A stretch of DNA of 64,000 nt from Pontibaca salina (GCF_016307205.1 NZ_JAEIJD010000007.1:62001-126000); one strand, 5' to 3'. Shown: positions 9,725 through 18,703, counted from the stretch's first letter. The notes: generated by a model from the sequence alone, not told the origin. A program made the numbers and translations.

Positions 9725-10735
9725 ATGACTGAAAATCCGACCCTGCTTGTCGTGATCCTGAACTACCGTACGCCGGAACTGACGCTGAAAGCGGCGGGTG
9801 CCGCTCTGGCCGACAGCGATCAGCTGCGCGCTGAAATCGTGATCGTCGACAATGACTCGCGAGACGGGTCATTCGACCAGATCTCCAAGGTAATCGCGCG
9901 CAAGGGCTGGAGCAGGAACGATCGTGTGCGTCTGATCGACGCCGGGCGTAATGGCGGCTTTGGTGCCGGTAACAATGTCGGGATTCAGGCCGGGCTTGCC
10001 GATGGAACGCGCCCGGATTTCGTTTATTTGCTGAACTCCGACGCATGGCCCGAACAAGGAGCCATCAGTTGTCTATTGGACTTCATGCATGCCACCCCAA
10101 AAGCCGGGCTGGCGGGCAGCGGGATACGGGGCGATGATGGCGTTGACCACCAGACCGCCTTCCGCTTTCCCTCGATCGCCAGCGAATTTGAAGGTGCGGT
10201 GCGCACCGGTATATTTTCACGGCTGCTGGCGCGACACATCGTTGCGTTGCCCTGTTTCGACGAGCCCACGCAGGTCGACTGGGTGGCCGGTGCCAGCCTG
10301 ATGATACGCATGAGCATGCTTGAGCAGATCGACTTGTTTGATGAAACTTTCTTTCTGTATTTTGAAGAGACCGAGCTATGTCACCGCGCCGCGCGCGCGG
10401 GCTGGGAATGCTGGTATGTTCCCGACAGTCAGGTGGTCCATATCGGATCGGTCTCGACCGGAATGAAAACCTGGCGACGCACGCCGCCCTACTGGTTCGA
10501 CTCGCGCCAGCATTATTTTACCAAGTCCCACGGGCACGTCTATTGGGCCGCTGCCACGCTGGCCCATATCGCCGGCGGCACAATTTGGCGGCTGCGCCGG
10601 TTGCTGTCGCGCGCGCCATTGGGCGAGCCGCCTCGCTTCATGCGGGATTTGATTGCGCATGGCACAAAGAATCTTATTCGCCGCACCCCTTCTGTCGGGT
10701 CGCTGGCCCCTCGTATTCTGGAGGACAAACAATGA
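9725..10735 (+). CDS. GT2 family glycosyltransferase (rhamnosyltransferase-like)
   Basis: A 336-residue cytoplasmic GT-A enzyme of the WbbL/rhamnosyltransferase type. It shows the nucleotide-sugar fold start (VVILNY), VDNDS at 41-45, GRNGGFGAGNN near 74-83, the metal-binding NSD at 104-106 in place of DXD, and the acceptor-side motif DETFFLYFEETELC. A GGAG at 9712-9715 inside the end of the PKS gene serves as ribosome-binding site, nine bases before the ATG. Its stop overlaps the next start (ATGA). Being locked between the PKS and NRPS genes, it probably glycosylates their product or builds the glycan that carries it. Donor sugar cannot be read from sequence. Confidence 0.88.
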   Translation: MTENPTLLVVILNYRTPELTLKAAGAALADSDQLRAEIVIVDNDSRDGSFDQISKVIARKGWSRNDRVRLIDAGRNGGFGAGNNVGIQAGLADGTRPDFVYLLNSDAWPEQGAISCLLDFMHATPKAGLAGSGIRGDDGVDHQTAFRFPSIASEFEGAVRTGIFSRLLARHIVALPCFDEPTQVDWVAGASLMIRMSMLEQIDLFDETFFLYFEETELCHRAARAGWECWYVPDSQVVHIGSVSTGMKTWRRTPPYWFDSRQHYFTKSHGHVYWAAATLAHIAGGTIWRLRRLLSRAPLGEPPRFMRDLIAHGTKNLIRRTPSVGSLAPRILEDKQ

Positions 10736-13700
10736 CTGCATTTTCCTGTGTTCTGATTGGCGATGAGTCGCTGGTCATCGGTTGCGGTGACATGTTGCTA
10801 GAGCGGGGTCATACAGTGCGGGCCGTGATCTCACGCGATGCGGTGGTTCTCGGCTGGGCCACGAAAAAGGGCATAACGACCCTTTCCGACATGAACGATC
10901 TGGAAATCACAGCCTTTGACTGGTTGCTTTCCATGGCCAATCTGCGGCTGATCCCGGAAACCATTTTGGCACTGCCGAAACATGGCGCCATCAACTTTCA
11001 CGATGGTCCTTTGCCGCGCTATGCTGGCCTGAACACACCCGCTTGGGCGCTGATCAACCGCCAGCCTGACCATGGCGTCACCTGGCATATGATCGAAGGC
11101 GGCCTCGACGAGGGCGATATTTTGGCCCAGCGGCTGTTTGACATTGCCCCGGATGAGACCGCGTTCTCGCTGAACTCGAAATGCTATGCCGAAGCACTGG
11201 AGAGTTTCGCCGATGTGGTGGCCCAATTGGAACGGCGACAACTGCAGCGACAGCCCCAAGATCTGACCGAGCGCAGCTATTTCGCGAGGGATGCCCGCCC
11301 GGCCGGTGCCGGGATGCTGGACTTCACCCAAAGCGCAGAAGCCAACGCCGCGCTGGTGCGCGGTCTTGATTTTGGCGGCTACTGGAATCCTTTGACCTGC
11401 GCCAAGATCATGCTGGATGCCCGCGTTGTGTTGGTTGGCACTGTCGATGTGGTCGAAACAGTTGGCGCCGCCCCCGGAACGGTTCTGGCGATAGAAGACG
11501 ATACGCTGAGCGTTGCCTGCGCCGTGGGCGCGCTGCGCCTTGGCAAGCTGACAGATACCGATGGCCAGCCCCTGCGCGCAGCCGATTTGATACAGGTCGG
11601 CGCCTTTCTGGCCGGCCCCGAGGCCGGCCAATCCGCTGCGCTTGATAGATTGACACAGCGCATCTTGGGAGTTGAACCGTTCTGGCGCGCCGCTTTGGCG
11701 CAAATCCAGCCCATCGAAGTGCCGCTTGCCCGGCGGGCCGACGCAGAGCCAGAATGGGCCAGTCAAAACCTGACGATCGGCGCGAAAGGCGCGCGGGCGC
11801 TCGCACTGATCGGTGCCCTGGCCCTGCGCTCGTCAGGCGCTGAGGCAGGCGACATCGCCCTGCGCGATTCCCGGTTGGCGCAAGAGGCATTGGACCACTC
11901 TGGCATTATCGCTCCTTGGGTGCCCTTGCATTTTAGTGGCGACGAAACGCTCGATCAGACCGCAACCAGAATACAGCAGGCGCTGGACAAGCTTGAGCAG
12001 CAAGGCGGTTTCGCCGCTGATCTGATCGCCCGCGATCCGCAGATTACGGTGCCCGCCATGCCGCAGATCGGTATCTCTCTGGGCATGAGCGCGCCGGTTC
12101 CCGGCAGCGCGCTGACGATCGCGCTGGATGATGACGGTGCCACGCTGATCCATGATCGTACAAGGCTCGACGATACCGCGATCGCGCTGTTGACCGGTCG
12201 CCTTGAGATGTTGGCAAAGGCGCCACAAGCCCCTATCGCTAACCTGCCGGTCATGGCCGATACTGAGCGCCAGCTGGTGCTGGAGACATGGAACCGCACC
12301 GCAACGCCCTATGACACCGAACAAACCATGCACGGCGCTTTTGAACAGCAGGTCGCGCGCACGCCCGACGCGGTTGCGCTGATCCATGAGGATCGCAGCC
12401 TGACCTATGCGCAGCTGAACGCGCGCGCCAATGCGGTGGCGGAACAATTGGTCGCAGCGGGAACGCGCCCCGGCCAATATGTGGGCATCTGCCTGCCGCG
12501 CGGGGTTGATCTGGTGATCGGAGCGATGGCCGTGTTGAAGGCGGGCGGTGCCTATGTGCCGCTTGACCCTGCCTATCCTGCCGACCGGATCGCCCATTAC
12601 ATCTCTGATAGCGGGGCCAATGTCATCCTGACCGATGGCACGCTTTGTGCCACCCTGCCCAACAGCAGCGCCCGCGTTGTCGAAATCGATGCCAACGCGC
12701 AGCAGGCCGAAAATGTCGATGGCGGCGCGACCGCCCGCGATCTGGCCTATGTGATCTATACCTCCGGCTCGACCGGAACCCCCAAGGGGGTGATGATTGA
12801 ACATCGCAATGTCTCGAACTTCTTTAGCGGTATGGATGGTTGCATCGACCACGATACGGGCAGCGTCTGGCTGGCGGTCACCAGCCTGTCCTTCGATATT
12901 TCGGTTCTTGAACTGTTCTGGACGCTGGCCCGCGGGTTCAAGGTGGTCCTGCTTGGGGATGATAATCGTGCAGCCGTGGCGGGCGCATCCCGTCCGGTGT
13001 CTGAGCGCCGCATTGATTTCAACCTGTTCTATTGGGGCAATGACGACGGTGCCGGGCCAAAGAAATACGAACTGTTGCTGGAAGGCGCGAAATTCGCCGA
13101 TGAAAACGGCTTTAACGCGGTCTGGACCCCTGAACGCCATTTTCACGCCTTTGGTGGCCCCTATCCCAACCCGTCGGTCACCGGCGCGGCGGTGGCGGCA
13201 CTCACCAAGAACCTTTCGGTGCGCGCGGGCAGTTGCGTCGCGCCCCTGCACCACCCGGCCCGCATCGCCGAGGAATGGGCGGTGATCGACAATCTAACCA
13301 ATGGACGCGCTGGGCTGGCCATCGCCAGTGGCTGGCAGCCGGATGATTTCGTGCTGCGCCCAGAAAACACACCGCCCGCGAACAAGCCAGCGATGTATGA
13401 GGCCATCGAAAAACTGCGGGCGCTTTGGCGCGGCGACGCGGTCGAGTTTCCCAAGGCCGACGGCACACCGCATGCGGTCATCACCCAGCCGCGTCCGGTC
13501 TCGCCCGAATTGCCGCTCTGGGTGACCACAGCAGGCAACCCCGACACCTGGCGCGAAGCGGGCGAGATTGGCGCGAATGTATTGACCCACCTGCTGGGCC
13601 AGACGGTTGACGAGGTCGCGGGCAAGATCGAGGTCTATCACGCCGCCCTGCGCAAGGCGGGCCACGATCCGGCGGATTTCACTGTGACGCTGATGTTGCA

Positions 13701-15285
13701 CACATTCCTTGCCGAGACGCGCGAAAATTCCCGCGAAATCGCGCGCGCGCCGATGAAGGATTATTTGCGCAGCGCAGCCGCCTTGATCAAGCAATATGCC
13801 TGGGCCTTTCCGGCTTTCAAAAGACCTGAGGGTGTAACCAATCCGTTCGAAATGGATCTGGGCACGCTGGCCGAGGATGAGCTTGAGGCAATTCTCGATT
13901 TCGCTTTCGATCGCTATTTTGACGAGTCCGGCCTGTTTGGCACCGTAGAAGACGCACTGGCAAGAACCGAGCAACTCAAGCGTATCGGCGTCGATGAAAT
14001 CGCCTGCCTGATTGACTATGGCATCGCGCCGGAAATCGTGATGGAGGGGCTAAAGCCGCTGGCCGAAGTTCTGCAACGCACCAATGCGCCGGTTGAACTG
14101 GAAGCGGATGATTTCTCGCTGACAGCCCAGATCCTGCGCCACGACGTGACCCATCTGCAATGCACCCCCTCGCTGGCCCGGATGATTGCCCAAAATGACG
14201 AATCCCGCATGGCTCTGGCGCATCTGCGCCAGATGCTGATAGGTGGCGAAGGTTTGCCGGGTGAATTGGTGAGCGATCTGAAACGCTGCACCAAGGCGCA
14301 GATCTTGAATATGTACGGACCGACCGAAACCACCGTCTGGTCCACCGTTCAGGCCGTCGCTGATGTAAGTGCCGGTACACAGCCGATTGGCAGGCCGATT
14401 GCCAACACCACCGTGCGCGTGCTGGACGAGACAGGTCAGCCAAGTGCGGTCGGCGCGCCGGGCGAACTGTTCATCGGCGGCGCGGGTGTCGTGCGCGGAT
14501 ACTGGCAGCGGCCCGACCTGACGGACGAAGTTTTCACCAGCGACCCACTGGATCCACAGGCGAGAATTTACCGCACGGGGGATCTCGTTCGCTGGCGCAG
14601 CGATGGCAGCCTAGATTACCTTGGCCGCACCGATCATCAGGTCAAGATCCGCGGTCAACGGATCGAACTGGGCGAAATCGAGGCCACGCTCAGCGATTTC
14701 TCCCGTGTCGATGCGGCGGTCGTGATCGCCCGCGAAATCGTGCCCGGAGACCCACGATTGCTGGCCTATTACACCGCCAACAGCGACTTGTCCGAGGCCG
14801 AGTTACGCACCCATCTGTCGCTTCACCTTCCCGAGGTGATGATTCCGGCACATATTACGCGGCTGGACGCGTTGCCGCTGACTCCCAATAAGAAGATCGA
14901 CCGCAACGCCCTACCCGATCCGGTGCCACAGCGCGCGCCAGCAATCACACCGCCAATCACCGGCAGCGGTCCGAAGGCACAGATTGCTGCGATCTGGTCG
15001 CGAATTCTGGGGCTGGAAGATATTCGTGCCGAAGACAACTTCTTTCAGATTGGGGGCCATTCGCTGCTGGCGGTGCAGGCCCACCGCGAAATCCGCACCG
15101 CGCTGGAAATGCCAACCCTGTCGATCACCGACATATTCCGTTTCCCCACGCTGGATGCGCTGGCAGCACATGTGAGCGGACAGAACGGCGCCCCAACGGA
15201 ACCGCAAACCGACGCTCCAGCCCGTGCCGAAACCATGTCAAAACGCCGCGCCATGCGCGCCGAGCGCCAACGGAGGACCGGATGA
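10732..15285 (+). CDS. NRPS: formyltransferase - vestigial C - A (with inserted flavin monooxygenase) - PCP
   Basis: A 1517-residue synthetase. A GGAGG at 10720-10724, seven bases before the ATG, fixes the start although the frame is open further upstream. Residues 1-300 resemble methionyl-tRNA formyltransferase, with Asn88, His90 and Asp126 at the catalytic spacing, plus its C-terminal barrel. Residues about 310-520 look like remnants of a condensation domain without an HHxxxDG motif. The adenylation domain follows: A3 at 676-686 (YTSGSTGTPKG), A4 FDIS at 721-724, then an insert of about 350 residues (759-1115) that is a luciferase-like FMN monooxygenase of the MupA/Atu3671 type, then A5 NMYGPTE at 1193, A7 YRTGDL and the A10 lysine at about 1388. 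The PCP serine is Ser1444 (GGHSL). There is no thioesterase. F-A-PCP is the layout of an initiation module that N-formylates its aminoacyl thioester, as in LgrA. Asp722 suits an alpha-amino acid; which one is not predictable here. Confidence 0.93.
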   Translation: MTAFSCVLIGDESLVIGCGDMLLERGHTVRAVISRDAVVLGWATKKGITTLSDMNDLEITAFDWLLSMANLRLIPETILALPKHGAINFHDGPLPRYAGLNTPAWALINRQPDHGVTWHMIEGGLDEGDILAQRLFDIAPDETAFSLNSKCYAEALESFADVVAQLERRQLQRQPQDLTERSYFARDARPAGAGMLDFTQSAEANAALVRGLDFGGYWNPLTCAKIMLDARVVLVGTVDVVETVGAAPGTVLAIEDDTLSVACAVGALRLGKLTDTDGQPLRAADLIQVGAFLAGPEAGQSAALDRLTQRILGVEPFWRAALAQIQPIEVPLARRADAEPEWASQNLTIGAKGARALALIGALALRSSGAEAGDIALRDSRLAQEALDHSGIIAPWVPLHFSGDETLDQTATRIQQALDKLEQQGGFAADLIARDPQITVPAMPQIGISLGMSAPVPGSALTIALDDDGATLIHDRTRLDDTAIALLTGRLEMLAKAPQAPIANLPVMADTERQLVLETWNRTATPYDTEQTMHGAFEQQVARTPDAVALIHEDRSLTYAQLNARANAVAEQLVAAGTRPGQYVGICLPRGVDLVIGAMAVLKAGGAYVPLDPAYPADRIAHYISDSGANVILTDGTLCATLPNSSARVVEIDANAQQAENVDGGATARDLAYVIYTSGSTGTPKGVMIEHRNVSNFFSGMDGCIDHDTGSVWLAVTSLSFDISVLELFWTLARGFKVVLLGDDNRAAVAGASRPVSERRIDFNLFYWGNDDGAGPKKYELLLEGAKFADENGFNAVWTPERHFHAFGGPYPNPSVTGAAVAALTKNLSVRAGSCVAPLHHPARIAEEWAVIDNLTNGRAGLAIASGWQPDDFVLRPENTPPANKPAMYEAIEKLRALWRGDAVEFPKADGTPHAVITQPRPVSPELPLWVTTAGNPDTWREAGEIGANVLTHLLGQTVDEVAGKIEVYHAALRKAGHDPADFTVTLMLHTFLAETRENSREIARAPMKDYLRSAAALIKQYAWAFPAFKRPEGVTNPFEMDLGTLAEDELEAILDFAFDRYFDESGLFGTVEDALARTEQLKRIGVDEIACLIDYGIAPEIVMEGLKPLAEVLQRTNAPVELEADDFSLTAQILRHDVTHLQCTPSLARMIAQNDESRMALAHLRQMLIGGEGLPGELVSDLKRCTKAQILNMYGPTETTVWSTVQAVADVSAGTQPIGRPIANTTVRVLDETGQPSAVGAPGELFIGGAGVVRGYWQRPDLTDEVFTSDPLDPQARIYRTGDLVRWRSDGSLDYLGRTDHQVKIRGQRIELGEIEATLSDFSRVDAAVVIAREIVPGDPRLLAYYTANSDLSEAELRTHLSLHLPEVMIPAHITRLDALPLTPNKKIDRNALPDPVPQRAPAITPPITGSGPKAQIAAIWSRILGLEDIRAEDNFFQIGGHSLLAVQAHREIRTALEMPTLSITDIFRFPTLDALAAHVSGQNGAPTEPQTDAPARAETMSKRRAMRAERQRRTG

Positions 15286-15977
15286 CTGCCACCCTCTCGC
15301 GCCCCCACCACATGGCGGGGTTGGCCTTGGCCCGCGGGTTGTTTCCAAACAATGTGGCATTGGCATCCAGTGATCCGGGCGGCGATCCTTCGACGCTCTA
15401 TCCTGCAGAGCGGCTGGCAATCGCGCGGGCCGTGCCTGCCCGGCAACGCGAATTTGCCGCCGGGCGCGATGCCGCTCGCCGGGCCATGGCGCAACGCGGC
15501 TTGGCGAATTCCCCGATTCCGATGTCTTCCGACCGGGCTCCGCTCTGGCCCCAAGGGGTCACCGGCAGCATCAGCCATTGCCAGAGCTGCTGCCTTGCCG
15601 CCATCGCGCTGCGCACCGATGCGCGGGCGCTGGGGCTGGATGTTGAGGAAGATACACCGCTGAGCGACGATCTGATTGCCGAAATTTGCACGCCGTTCGA
15701 ACGCGCATGGCTGTCTGAGCAATCAACGCTGCAGGCCCGACATTGGGCCAAGGTGATTTTTTCCGCCAAGGAAACCGCCTATAAATGTCAGTACACCGTG
15801 ACGCGCCGACTGTTCGGATTTGACGGGTTTGAGATTTCGCTGGATCAGAAAATCGGCCATTTCGAAGCACGGTTTACGGCGTCTATTGCCCCCTTTGCCC
15901 GCAATACAGCGCTTATGGGGCGCTTTGGAATTGGCAATGGGCTGATCGTGACCGGCATGTTTCTGACATGCGGATAA
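15282..15977 (+). CDS. 4'-phosphopantetheinyl transferase (EntD/Sfp type)
   Basis: A 231-residue enzyme that would add the phosphopantetheine arm to the PKS ACP and the NRPS PCP encoded just upstream. Family marks are VTGSISHC at 93-100, the Mg-binding LGLDVEE (Asp120, Glu122) and FSAKETAYK at 160-168, the order seen in EntD-like transferases. Length is normal for the family. GGAGG at 15272-15276 precedes the ATG, which overlaps the NRPS stop (ATGA), so the two are translationally coupled. A dedicated activating enzyme inside the operon indicates that the assembly line is a self-contained functional unit. Confidence 0.92.
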   Translation: MTATLSRPHHMAGLALARGLFPNNVALASSDPGGDPSTLYPAERLAIARAVPARQREFAAGRDAARRAMAQRGLANSPIPMSSDRAPLWPQGVTGSISHCQSCCLAAIALRTDARALGLDVEEDTPLSDDLIAEICTPFERAWLSEQSTLQARHWAKVIFSAKETAYKCQYTVTRRLFGFDGFEISLDQKIGHFEARFTASIAPFARNTALMGRFGIGNGLIVTGMFLTCG

Positions 15978-15987
15978 GGTGAAGGCG

Positions 15988-16941
15988 ATGATTGTGCGCT
16001 CCTATCCGCTTATCCTGCTTCTGCTCGCTCTGGTGTTTGCTGGGATCGCTATCTGGGCAATGTCGCGCCAGCGCACTCCGGATGCCGCCAAAGTTGCCGC
16101 GGCCTATGCGACACCGCTTGCCGCGCCGGAAGGGCCGTTGCGCGTGTTTCACCTTGGGCACAGTCTTGTCGGGCGCGATATGCCTGCAATGTTGGCGCAA
16201 TTTGCCGGTAAGGGCCACGACTATGCCAGCCAGTTGGGTTGGGGCACGTCGCTGCGCGAACATTGGGAGCCGGATATCGAGATTAACGGGTTCGAAGCCG
16301 AAAACGCCCATCCGCATTTCCGCGCAGCGCATGAGGCCATCGCCTCGGGAAATTACGATGCCGTGGTGCTGACAGAGATGGTCGAACTGCGCGACGCGAT
16401 CCGCTATCACGACAGTGCGCGATATCTGAGCCGTTGGGCTGATCTTGCGCGCACAGCAAACCCGGATGTGCGTATCTATCTTTATGAAACATGGCACAGC
16501 CTGACCGATCCCGACTGGCTGGAGCGGCTGGACGATGATCTTGCGCAGCTTTGGGAGCGGCGAGTTTTGCTGCCCGACCTAATTGACCCCGCGAACAAAA
16601 ATCCTGTGCGTGTCATCCCCGCCGGACAGGTTCTGGCGCGTTTCGTGCGCAAGGTCGAAACTGCGGGCGGAATCGACAATGTGACGGATCGCACCGCCCT
16701 GTTTGCCCGCGATCCTTCCGGTGAGCTTGATCCCATCCATATGGGCGATTTGGGGAATTACCTCGTGGCACTGACCCACTTCGCCACGTTTTATCACCGC
16801 TCGCCCGTCGGTTTATCGCGACAATTGCGACGCGCGGATGGGTCTACCGCCGATGCGCCGGGGCCCGAGGCCGCACGGGTAATGCAGGAAACCGTGTGGG
16901 AGGTCGTCGGCTCCTATCGCAAAACCGGAGTGGCACAATGA
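15988..16941 (+). CDS. Membrane-anchored SGNH-hydrolase-like protein
   Basis: A 317-residue protein with one N-terminal hydrophobic segment (residues about 4-25) and a periplasmic body. HLGHS puts a candidate nucleophile Ser59 near the start of the domain, and DPIHMGD supplies Asp248 and His251 at the place of the SGNH Asp-x-x-His pair. SGNH proteins in polysaccharide loci commonly remove or transfer acetyl or other acyl groups. I chose ATG 15988, preceded by AAGG at good spacing; a GTG at 15979 is the alternative. It follows the phosphopantetheinyl transferase by 10 bp and overlaps the next gene (ATGA). Inference: it may acylate or deacylate the glycan, possibly with the PKS/NRPS acyl chain. 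Confidence 0.65.
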   Translation: MIVRSYPLILLLLALVFAGIAIWAMSRQRTPDAAKVAAAYATPLAAPEGPLRVFHLGHSLVGRDMPAMLAQFAGKGHDYASQLGWGTSLREHWEPDIEINGFEAENAHPHFRAAHEAIASGNYDAVVLTEMVELRDAIRYHDSARYLSRWADLARTANPDVRIYLYETWHSLTDPDWLERLDDDLAQLWERRVLLPDLIDPANKNPVRVIPAGQVLARFVRKVETAGGIDNVTDRTALFARDPSGELDPIHMGDLGNYLVALTHFATFYHRSPVGLSRQLRRADGSTADAPGPEAARVMQETVWEVVGSYRKTGVAQ

Positions 16942-18650
16942 GCTGGGTTCCTCGCCTTGGCGTGATCGTGTTGCTCGGCCAGTTGGCTTTTGGCCTGTCC
17001 GCTCCGGTTTCGGCCAGTGAACCTGAAGCCGTTGACGCCCAACCCATGGCGGTAAACCTCACTGGTGTCAGCGACTGGAGCGTGCAGCAGCCATTTATTA
17101 ACGTTATGAAATCCGCGCGCCCGTGGATTGGGCATAAGCCGAACCAATGGGGCGGTATGGATTATGATGAACTGGCAATGGCCGGGCATCTTGACGAAAA
17201 CGGCTGGCCAATCAGAATTCCGCACGAGCTCAGTTCGATTGCGACCCTGATCCTGACCGATCTGCCCGAAGCAGCGGTTTCGCTGGCAGGGCGGTATCGG
17301 CTGCAGTTTGAGGGTGACGGTATCGTTGAGGTTGGTGGACGGGCGAAGAATCTGCGCTTTGCTCCCAATGAGGTCACGTTCGACTTTACCCCCGGTCCCG
17401 GCGGTGTTGAGGTCCGCATCAAACGCACCGATCGCAAGGGGACGGGCGATTACATCCGCAACATCACGGTAATCGCCGAAGACCGAATTTCCGCCTATGA
17501 GACTGGCACAATCTTCAATCCCGACTGGCTCGCGCTGATCCGTGATTTCGGTGTAGTGCGCTTTATGGACTGGATGGCGACCAACGATTCCGAGCAGGCC
17601 CATTGGAGTGACCGGCCACTGTTGAGCGATTACACTTGGGCGCGCATCGGGGTCCCGGTCGAAATCATGCTGGCGCTGGCCAACGAACTGGATGCAGATC
17701 CGTGGTTTACCATGCCCCATCGCAGCGACGATGCGTATAATCTGCGCTTTGCCCGTGCCGTGCGCGACGGGTTGAACAAAAATCGACGCGCCTATGTCGA
17801 GTATTCCAACGAAGTCTGGAACTGGCAGTTCCAGCAAGCCAGATGGGCCGACGAACAGGCGCGGGCGCGCTGGAAAGCCACGGATTCCTGGATGCAATTC
17901 TATGGCATGCGCGCCGCGCAGATCGCCGGCATCTGGACCGATGTGTTCGGTGCCAGCGCCGACCGGCGGCTGGTGCGTGTGATCTCGTCTCAGGCCGGAT
18001 GGCTGGGGCTTGAGAAAATGGCGCTGGAGGCTCCGCTTTGGCAGGCGGAGGGCAATCCGGCACCCTATACGGCCTTTGATGCCTATGCGATCACCGGCTA
18101 TTTCGGCCATATTCTAGGCACCGAGTCCCGTTTTGGGCTGGTCAATGGCTGGCTTGACGACAGCCTGCAGGCGGCCAGGGATGCGGCGGCTGCGCAAGGG
18201 CTACGGGATGCCGCACGTGATGATTACATCGCCGCCCACCGCTATGGTCACGCCAGCGCGCTTGCAGCGCAAGAATTGCGTGACGGTTCGATCAGTGGCG
18301 ATCCCGCAGATACGCTGGCGGATCTGTTGGGCAATACCGTGCCTTGGCATGCAAAAGTGGCGCAGGACCACGATCTTGACCTGATCATGTATGAAGGTGG
18401 CACCCATGTCGTCGGTATCGGACCGATGGTTGATAACCAAACGTTGACTGACTTCTTCATCCATTTGAATTACACGCCCGAAATGGGAGAGCTTTACCGC
18501 GACCTAATTTCTGGTTGGCATGAGGCCGGCGGGCAGTTATTCAATGTCTTTGTCGATGTGTCCAAACCGACAAAATGGGGCAGTTGGGGGGCGCTGCGAT
18601 TTTTGTCGGATAGCAACCCGCGCTGGGATGCGGTGCTTGCAGCGCAGTAA
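16938..18650 (+). CDS. Secreted glycoside-hydrolase-like protein (clan GH-A features)
   Basis: A 570-residue protein with a signal peptide (hydrophobic residues 8-24, cleavage likely after VSASE-type sequence near 27). A GGAG at 16927-16930 and the ATGA overlap fix the start at 16938. YSNEVWNW places Glu292 directly after Asn, as in the acid/base Asn-Glu of clan GH-A glycosidases, and MYEGGTH (Glu486) is a good candidate for the nucleophile strand. The N-terminal 180 residues look like a beta-sandwich domain, sometimes labelled cellulose-binding in databases. Such enzymes in exopolysaccharide loci trim or release polymer in the periplasm. It is the last gene of the PKS/NRPS operon. The substrate is unknown and the family number is uncertain. 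Confidence 0.7.
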   Translation: MSWVPRLGVIVLLGQLAFGLSAPVSASEPEAVDAQPMAVNLTGVSDWSVQQPFINVMKSARPWIGHKPNQWGGMDYDELAMAGHLDENGWPIRIPHELSSIATLILTDLPEAAVSLAGRYRLQFEGDGIVEVGGRAKNLRFAPNEVTFDFTPGPGGVEVRIKRTDRKGTGDYIRNITVIAEDRISAYETGTIFNPDWLALIRDFGVVRFMDWMATNDSEQAHWSDRPLLSDYTWARIGVPVEIMLALANELDADPWFTMPHRSDDAYNLRFARAVRDGLNKNRRAYVEYSNEVWNWQFQQARWADEQARARWKATDSWMQFYGMRAAQIAGIWTDVFGASADRRLVRVISSQAGWLGLEKMALEAPLWQAEGNPAPYTAFDAYAITGYFGHILGTESRFGLVNGWLDDSLQAARDAAAAQGLRDAARDDYIAAHRYGHASALAAQELRDGSISGDPADTLADLLGNTVPWHAKVAQDHDLDLIMYEGGTHVVGIGPMVDNQTLTDFFIHLNYTPEMGELYRDLISGWHEAGGQLFNVFVDVSKPTKWGSWGALRFLSDSNPRWDAVLAAQ

Positions 18651-18703
18651 TGCAATCTTTGGAGCTGAGCAGTTCACGGCAGACCTGCCTGCAGGTTGTT
18701 GAT

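Noticed and set aside
10378-10731. Upstream extension of the NRPS frame inside the GT2 gene
   Set aside because: The frame is open but the formyltransferase homology and a strong GGAGG fix the start at 10732; the upstream part is the GT2 gene in another frame.
11833-13254. A 473-codon minus-strand frame opposite the NRPS
   Set aside because: Same antisense effect; no recognisable motifs, while the plus strand encodes clear adenylation motifs.
18683-18696. Palindrome ACCTGCCTGCAGGT between two convergent genes
   Set aside because: Stem too short once a loop is allowed, and no T-run on either side, so not called a terminator.
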